NCBI RefSeq assembly: GCF_905404315.1
Contig: NC_066265.1
Span: 30,404,501-30,468,500 of the forward strand
Direction of reading: 5' to 3'
Length of the DNA: 64,000 bases
Source: Leptidea sinapis
Lineage: Eukaryota > Arthropoda > Insecta > Lepidoptera > Pieridae
Each line of letters starts with the position of its first letter. Positions within the stretch are counted from its first letter, which is position 1. The notes beneath the pieces are model-generated. The model did no database searches, was not told the DNA's origin, and saw only the letters and a list, made by a program, of their open reading frames with translations. The position numbers were made by a program, and so were the translations under genes. Below, piece by piece: positions 58,262 to 64,000 of this stretch.

Positions 58262-58640
58262 ACATCTATATATATAAAAATGAATTGCTGTTCGTTAGTC
58301 TCGCTTAAACTCGAGAACGGCTGGACCGATTTGACAAGTTTAGGTCTTGAATTATTTGTGGAAGTCGAGAGAAGGTTTAAAAGGTGAATGAATAGGAAAA
58401 TGCTCGGAGTTAAATTAACAACAAATTTGTTTTTCCTTTGATGTGTCCATACATAAGTTCTATGAGAGAATTGATTGACGCACGGTTTGACAGTTCTGCT
58501 GTGAAACAATTTCATTACGACAGCAGGGTGCATATTTTAAGAAGTGATTTTTGATGTTATGATATATTATTGACAAATTCATAAGAAAACATTATTTTAT
58601 TTATTATATACAGAACAACGTCTGTCGGGTCAGCTAGTTT
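58262..58640 (+). repeat. Dispersed repeat with GAACGGCTGGACCGATTT body
   Basis: It runs from ATATATATAAAAATGAATTG to AACGTCTGTCGGGTCAGCTA and is collinear with 20416-20737. It is about 60 bases longer in the second half. Confidence 0.6.
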
Positions 58641-58883
58641 ATGATAGTTTTAAGTAGATAATCTATCGCCATCAATGTACTTTGCATTCGTGTTGAGGAA
58701 AAATTTAACTGTATGGGTTAGTAAAATATTACTTGGAGATACAATATGAAACTATTTTAAAAATAATACTACAAGCAACTGTCCAGTAATAAATAAGATT
58801 AAAAATAAAATGTAATGTCCAGCTATAACATCAACAATACTGCAATTACACATATAATTTAAAATAGGAATATAATTATTTAC

Positions 58884-58925
58884 TTGACCGTCAACAAAAA
58901 TATATTTCGTTTGTCCATTGTCCAT
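58884..58925 (-). other. Possible short alternative first exon of TrxR
   Basis: An ATG opens MDNGQTKYIFVDGQ and is followed at once by a GTAAAT donor in phase 0, which fits the acceptor of exon 57795-58155. A product starting here would lack the FAD site and the redox disulfide. It may well be chance. Confidence 0.15.
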
Positions 58926-59219
58926 CTTGTCTCACAAAAACAAAAGTTAAGTTATAATTAGTTTTATTTTTTAACTTTCAAATACAGATATGTATTTAAA
59001 TAAGTAGACTTCTTTGTGGGGAGAATATAGCAAAACTATTGCGTATTTATTTATAAACCCAATCTCGACCATCATGTTGAATGTAGCAACCAATATACGA
59101 TAATTTATATTTGTACAGTTTATTCTTTTTTACTTTTTATGAAATATTTATTATATTATTAAAAACAAGCTTCATATATTGGCTGCAACGCCTTACAAAC
59201 TAATTTGTTATATGTAATA
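58926..59219. other. TrxR upstream intron, no feature seen
   Basis: AT-rich sequence without repeat ends or frames of note. Confidence 0.45.
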
Positions 59220-59620
59220 CGAGGGCTGCACTATAAAAGTATCGGGAATGAAATATTTCCACTGTTCCTGCCATATTAAAATCTTTTTAATTGAAAACTC
59301 CTTGATTTTAAGAATCGAATACCATTTATTTATTTAAAAAAAGATTCTCGGTCTTGTCAAACATGTTTAGTCGTTGAGAAAATGGAATTGACTCGAGAAA
59401 ATTCTAGAGCGATGACTTATTATGACTTTCGAAGTGGTTTAACGCAAAAACAGTGGTGTGTTGACCGGATGATTTCTGCATTTGGTGATGAAGCCCCATC
59501 CAAAACCACAATTTATCGCTGGTTTGTTGAATTTCAACGTGGACGTGTCAAGCTCAGTGATGATTCCCGTCAAGGTCGTCCAAAAACTGCAGTCACCAAA
59601 GAAAACGTTGTAAAATAATC
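59220..59620 (+). pseudogene. Mariner element, 5' part only
   Basis: TACGAGGGCTGCACTATAAA looks like the left terminal repeat. The frame from 59382 gives MELTRENSRAMTYYDFRSGL and DEAPSKTTIYRWFVEFQRGR, the helix-turn-helix region of mariner transposases. It stops after VTKENVVK, before the catalytic domain, and unrelated LINE-tail-like sequence follows. Confidence 0.8.
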
Positions 59621-60079
59621 TATTTGATTGAACAAAGTGACCATTGAGATTCTTGTATGTTTTACTCACTGGCCAAGCACTTTTCCGAACATATGGTAGA
59701 TTTAGTAATTTAAAAAATATATTCATAGTAACGTTTCAATAGCGCTTAGTTTAAGCCAAATTGAATAATAAACTTTATTTAGAATATTTCACTTGACTTT
59801 GACCTATTTGCAAACAAAAACAGGCACCTACCACTTTTCTATTTTTGGATATCTTCAGCGAAAGAAGTTTTTAGAAACAATTGTCTACAAATAAGTAGGT
59901 ACAAGTAAAATAAAATGTTCCAAATTTGAAAATTTCAAAGTTATTCAAAAATATTCTATTCGATTCCAGCGTCTGGTCACAGTTTTTGTTTAGATATTGT
60001 TTTTGATATATGTATAAATAAATAAAATAGGGTTTTTGTAATTTTAGTGAATTTATGTTGGTGTTATTTTATACCGTAA

Positions 60080-60980
60080 TGTGACAGACAAGACAATTAA
60101 CGCTGGCATCTTCATGAAGGCTGTACACAATGTTGTGACGGAACGGTTTTGTGTCAGTCGTTACACTGTTCAGAGGACCTGGACTAGGTTTCAAACCGGT
60201 TCTTTGTGAAGAACACTGGATCAGGAAGAAAACGACGTACCTACTAGAGCCCAACTACGATCGATAAATTGTGAGCCAAGCTGTAATAAATCGGAAGTCA
60301 ACCTACAGTAACATCAAAAACAATATGTTGAAGATGTTAGAAATGAGTTGAAATTATTGAAAGTTTAAAATTTTGGCCATAATTGTCCGACGTGGACGGA
60401 TGCAGAATAATAATAATATTGACACACTTTTTACACAAATTATCTTGCCCCAAGTTAAGTATATACAGCCTGTGTTATGGGTTACAATGATATATTTAAT
60501 ACAATATACTTACATAAACATACATAAATTCATATAAACATACATAAATACATTTAAACATCCATGACTCGAAAACAAACATCCATATTCATCATATAAA
60601 TGCTTGCACCTACCGGGATTCCAACCCGGGACCTTCTAGCTTAGTAGGTAGGATCGCTAACCACTCGGCTATACAGGTCGTTGGAGGAATTTAGCATCGT
60701 TTTATTTTCTAATGAAGCCCGAATCTATTTGGTGAGGACCTACGTCGCAAAGTGCTAAGAAGACCAGAAGAGCGTTATGCAGATGTAGGATTTGAAGAAA
60801 TTACCCTGTACGGTGGAGGCTCTTACAGAGTTTTCGTAGTAAATGGCTGTTTAAAGCTACACCAAATAACGTAATGAGGAATAAACCTCATGTACAACCA
60901 GCTTTAGCTGTCACAGTGAGTGCTGCGATGGACGACAATGCTCAAGCACAACGAACGGGAGACGTAGACGCTATCTTAGG
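60080..60980 (+). pseudogene. Tc1-like transposase relic split by a SINE
   Basis: FCVSRYTVQRTWTRFQT at 60150-60200 is the helix-turn-helix end. After the SINE, IVLFSNEARIYL and then, in another frame, VLRRPEERYADVGFEE and LYGGGS follow the order of Tc1 transposases. Asn stands where the first catalytic Asp should be. Many stops are present. Confidence 0.65.
60405..60682 (-). repeat. tRNA-derived SINE
   Basis: On the minus strand the head reads TATAGCCGAGTGGTTAGCG (A-box-like) and later GGTCCCGGGTTGGAATCCCG (B-box-like), 30-odd bases apart as in tRNA genes. A non-tRNA body and an ATTATTATT end follow. The B box should drive RNA polymerase III, but the fold is not a proper tRNA. Confidence 0.8.
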
Positions 60981-61039
60981 GCCGCTATCCATAGAAATCG
61001 CCAAAATAGCGCATAGTTCACACCATTTCCTGACGGTTT

Positions 61040-61625
61040 GTATAAAGCTTTAAATATTTACAAAAAAAATCTATATCCACAGAATATGAGAAGATAATTA
61101 ATTTTTTCATTACATTTCTATTTTTTATAGACAGTGCGAAAAAAAATCACCAAAATACCCCTAACTTTTACAGTTGGAGCCATCATTCAATCTAGATAAA
61201 AATTGTATGAAAATTAATTCTGTGGCCTGGTGCTAATAGGGCCAATATCAATAATCATTGTTTTCTTAGCGGCTTAAGTATACTGCAGCCCTTTTATCAT
61301 TTTTTTTTACCTAACTGTATGAAAGCGCACACTACACTGGCCTTTTTTACATAGTACCTTTTGAAAGATTGTTAATACACTAATGCCCTTTTAGCACAAA
61401 AAAATATCATACTTTTACAATAAACTGGCATTACAATCTCGTTTCATACAAAAACGTTGGCCCTTTTAGCACCAGGCCACAAAATTAATTGTACACCAAT
61501 ACTATTCAACATAACATAATTTTGTTAGTTTTGTAAAGAAAAATCTATGACGTTTGTAATAAAAAACAAATGCTTCTAATTCCGAATTCCTCAAGGCCGT
61601 TCGCTCGGTGCCCAGCCTTAAGTGA
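61040..61625 (+). repeat. Dispersed repeat interrupted by a MITE
   Basis: Outside 61220-61481 the sequence is collinear with the complement of 36341-36640, including CTTTTACAGTTGGAGCCAT and AAATGCTTCTAATTC. Confidence 0.65.
61220..61481. mobile_element. MITE with 9-bp target duplication
   Basis: TGTGGCCTGGTGCTAATAGG is mirrored by CCTTTTAGCACCAGGCCACA (one mismatch at the inner end). AAATTAATT flanks both sides at 61211-61219 and 61482-61490. The length of the duplication, 8 or 9, suggests a hAT-type element. Confidence 0.75.
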
Positions 61626-62500
61626 AGTCGGGATCTGCCGTTTAGATTAGACCGCACGAAATCCCGACCTCAAACGACGTGATAGAGCTGAACCTACAGA
61701 ATATCCGAGAGCTTGAAATTTCTATTGAGGTCGTATGGGAGTGTACTCCTCAGAAACTCATAAAAACCTTGTCCTAAGCATGACTCTTGTAGTTATTTCA
61801 TCCTGTGGAGGCCACACTCGATATTGATTTTTATCTTATTGGTTGTTTACTTTTAGTAACCAAAGGAGAATGTGAATTGAAGTTACTTTATTTTTTTTTG
61901 TCAAAATCAGTAATTTTTTGGATGAGGAGTTTACCTTTACAATATTATATTAGCTTCATCGGATCTATAATTGGCAGGTGAAAATATAGAAATACTTGTT
62001 CCATAGTGAAATTGTCTGTAAATTCTTCGTAAAAATATTTGAATAGTGTGAACGACCGATATTTTGTGTTCTAGTAAACCGCACGTACTTAAAGGCGATA
62101 AAATATTTCAATAACGAATTCCGCTAGATTAGATACGACAAATACAACAATAATTAAAGAGCACATAAAATTCCAATCTGACAATAAAATTTGTAATAAA
62201 CATTATTCCTAAAACTCAATTTGAACGTGATAGCAATGGTTCAATGGTGGATTTGTATACCATCGATTACGCGGCGATATGGTGCATTTTACAAACGTTT
62301 GATAAAATTATTATTTATCTAACATCATTAAGTGTTTATTTTGATCAATAATATAACAATCCTACTGAACAATTAGCAGTCATTGCTTGCATTCGGCTGG
62401 TATTGAACATGATTGGTGAGCATGTTTGATGTAAAAATATTTCAACGGTACAATGGTTGCAGTTTCGGGCACTTAAATCATTCAGTGCCAAATTAAATTA
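61626..62500. other. TrxR upstream intron, no gene seen
   Basis: No reading frame or repeat end recognised. A GC-richer block at 61600-61700 may continue the repeat that ends near 61625. Confidence 0.4.
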
Positions 62501-62509
62501 CCATGAATC

Positions 62510-63430
62510 CTCAGTTTCTTATTTTATGAAGAGGACAAACGAGCTTACGGGTCACCCGATTTTAAGTGATCACCGCCACCCGCATTTGTTGGAGGTACCC
62601 ATGTCGTATCTCCCCGGAAACACCGCAAGGAAGCTCATTCCAAAGCGTTTTAGTACGTGGAAGAAAGTTCCTTGAAAACCGCACTGTGGAGGACCAGCAC
62701 ACATGGACGAGACGAGCAGGACGTTCAGCTGATGGTAGTTGATACGCTCTACCCATTTAAATGCAGTGCCGCTCAGGATTTTTCTGAGCGGCACTAGATT
62801 TACGCTTGTCACCTTGAGGCATAGATGAGACTTATCAACGAATAAGTCTCATTTGCCTAATAATATAAGGCGCCCTTCAGACCGAAACATAATAATTCTT
62901 ACACATTACTGCTTCACGGCAGAAATAGGCGCCGTTGTATGTACCCATAATCTAGCCGGCATCGTGTGCAAATGAGCCTTCCACTGGTAAATGATGGGGA
63001 TGATACCCAAATTCGTGGCATGTCGTGCGTTGGTGGAATTTGGCGTTGGTGGACAGAATCAGGTGAAACAGATCTTCGGTACACTCGTCGTGGTAAATGC
63101 TGCAGAAGACACACAATGAAGCGACGCCCTACGCAACGCCAACTGATTCAGACATTCACAAAGCACGGGGTCCTCGACAATTCCAGCTGTGCGTTGGACA
63201 CGGTTAAATAGTTTGAGCTGATACTGGGGTGCGCCACACCAGAGATGACATCAATACTCGCATAATATGTGTCCAGACCTGCGCTTTGTACAGCGCTAGA
63301 ACGCGGCTTGAAGTATTGCCGTGCTCTATTTATGACGCCCGGTTTCTTGGAAGTCAATTTGGCTTTGCCGTACAGATGACCGCGGAATTGGCAATCGTTC
63401 ATCATTGTCATTATTTACTTCAAACGTTAT
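62510..63430 (-). pseudogene. LINE family B copy interrupted by family A
   Basis: The minus strand gives ALYKAQVW near 63290, SLCVFCSIYHDECTEDLFHL near 63120, then, beyond the insert, CWSSTVRFSRNFLPRTKTLW and FPGRYDMGT. Stops and shifts break it. The insert at 62703-62991 is a family A copy. Confidence 0.7.
62703..62991 (-). repeat. Retro-repeat family A copy inside LINE family B
   Basis: GGACGAGACGAGCAGGACGT, GTGCCGCTCAGGATTTTTCT and CATAATCTAGCCGGCATC mark it. The host reading CACACAT resumes with GATGGGGATGATAC on the other side. Confidence 0.75.
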
Positions 63431-63488
63431 ATCATTAATTAAGACGTCACCCGGGAAAAGAGAAAACGTCGCTGTATTGAATTACTTA

Positions 63489-63790
63489 CGGCCGTTCCCA
63501 ATATACTATCTACAGATAGAGATAAATTGCAACCTTCTACTGTCAGTAATTAGCTGTCATTACTCTGAAGCTGTCCCAATACACCCGATAAGTCTATATA
63601 TTCTTATCGCCTTATATTGGGACGCGTGAATTGCAATTTCTATCGCTGGTAAGCTGTACGTCGTCCCATTGACAGACAGCGTGTACAGATAAGGTGAGTT
63701 ATCGTCGATAAGTTTATTGGGACAGAAAAGTCAACGGTAGTTACGATTTTTATTTCAAGTAAGAGATAGACTGAATATTGGGAACGGCCA
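63489..63790. mobile_element. Harbinger-like MITE, second copy
   Basis: CGGCCGTTCCCAATAT is mirrored by ATATTGGGAACGGCCA. TTA lies left and TAA right. The interior matches 5141-5479 apart from the missing hairpin. Confidence 0.75.
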
Positions 63791-64000
63791 TAAGCCCTCA
63801 ACAAGAAGATGAAATATTTGCAATAAATTTGTATCGCGCTCCCACGGGATCTCTTACAATATTCGGGGTAAAATATAACCTATATCCTTCTCTTTTTTCT
63901 TGACAACATACGTGCAAAATTAATGATGATCAGGTAAGTAGTTAAGACGTGCAAGCGTAGAAATATAAACTCACATTTTTAATACTTTTGCAAAAAAGGA

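Noticed and set aside
60613..60675. tRNA gene on the minus strand
   Set aside because: A-box and B-box are present but no full cloverleaf closes, and the non-tRNA body shows it is a SINE.
1..64000. CRISPR array, operon, bacterial insertion sequence or integrated virus
   Set aside because: No spaced direct repeats, no polycistronic layout and no viral structural or polymerase genes other than LINE reverse transcriptases were seen.

Overview
The window looks like a piece of a lepidopteran (butterfly or moth) nuclear genome. It is AT-rich, every gene is split by GT-AG introns, the thioredoxin reductase ends in the insect-type SCCS tail, and the introns and spacers are packed with repeats of kinds seen in moths and butterflies: jockey/CR1-like and RTE-like LINE fragments, a tRNA-derived SINE, Tc1/mariner relics and many MITE-like inverted-repeat elements. 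Nothing bacterial, plasmid-like or viral is visible, and no CRISPR array or operon.

Four host genes can be reconstructed exon by exon, with matching splice phases throughout. (1) A cytosolic sulfotransferase on the minus strand, 8455 down to 462; its last exon lies left of the window. (2) CFAP251/WDR66, a WD-repeat ciliary protein, minus strand, 31726 down to 12375; 18 exons give about 1103 residues, so the gene appears complete. (3) A secreted matrix metalloproteinase, plus strand, 36165 to 48270; 9 exons give 508 residues with signal peptide, prodomain, furin site, zinc catalytic domain, hinge and hemopexin domain. (4) Thioredoxin reductase, minus strand, 58155 down to 51435; six 3' exons give 416 residues ending SCCS, and the 5' exons with the FAD site and redox-active CxxxxC lie right of the window. 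The MMP and TrxR genes converge. The four genes are functionally unrelated and I see no sign that they act together.

Mobile-element layout: LINE reverse-transcriptase pieces at 1-375 and 1300-1870; a LINE at 4040-6160 broken by two later insertions; a second copy of that LINE at 10750-11670; an RTE-like LINE in CFAP251 intron 1 (29830-31420); a mariner-type element of about 1.3 kb (34237-35572); a deleted transposon inside the MMP catalytic-domain gene (41565-42514); a nearly whole but inactivated Tc1-like element in the TrxR 3' flank (51809-53425); a truncated mariner at 59220-59620; and a Tc1 relic split by a SINE at 60080-60980. Many MITE-like elements have visible terminal inverted repeats, some with clear target-site duplications.

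I did not find a convincing new biological system. The best leads are structural: two hammerhead-ribozyme-like cores, direct repeats flanking the MMP cysteine-switch exon, a pair of inverted foldback elements around the TrxR 3' end, a probable GC-AG intron in CFAP251, and a possible short alternative first exon of TrxR.
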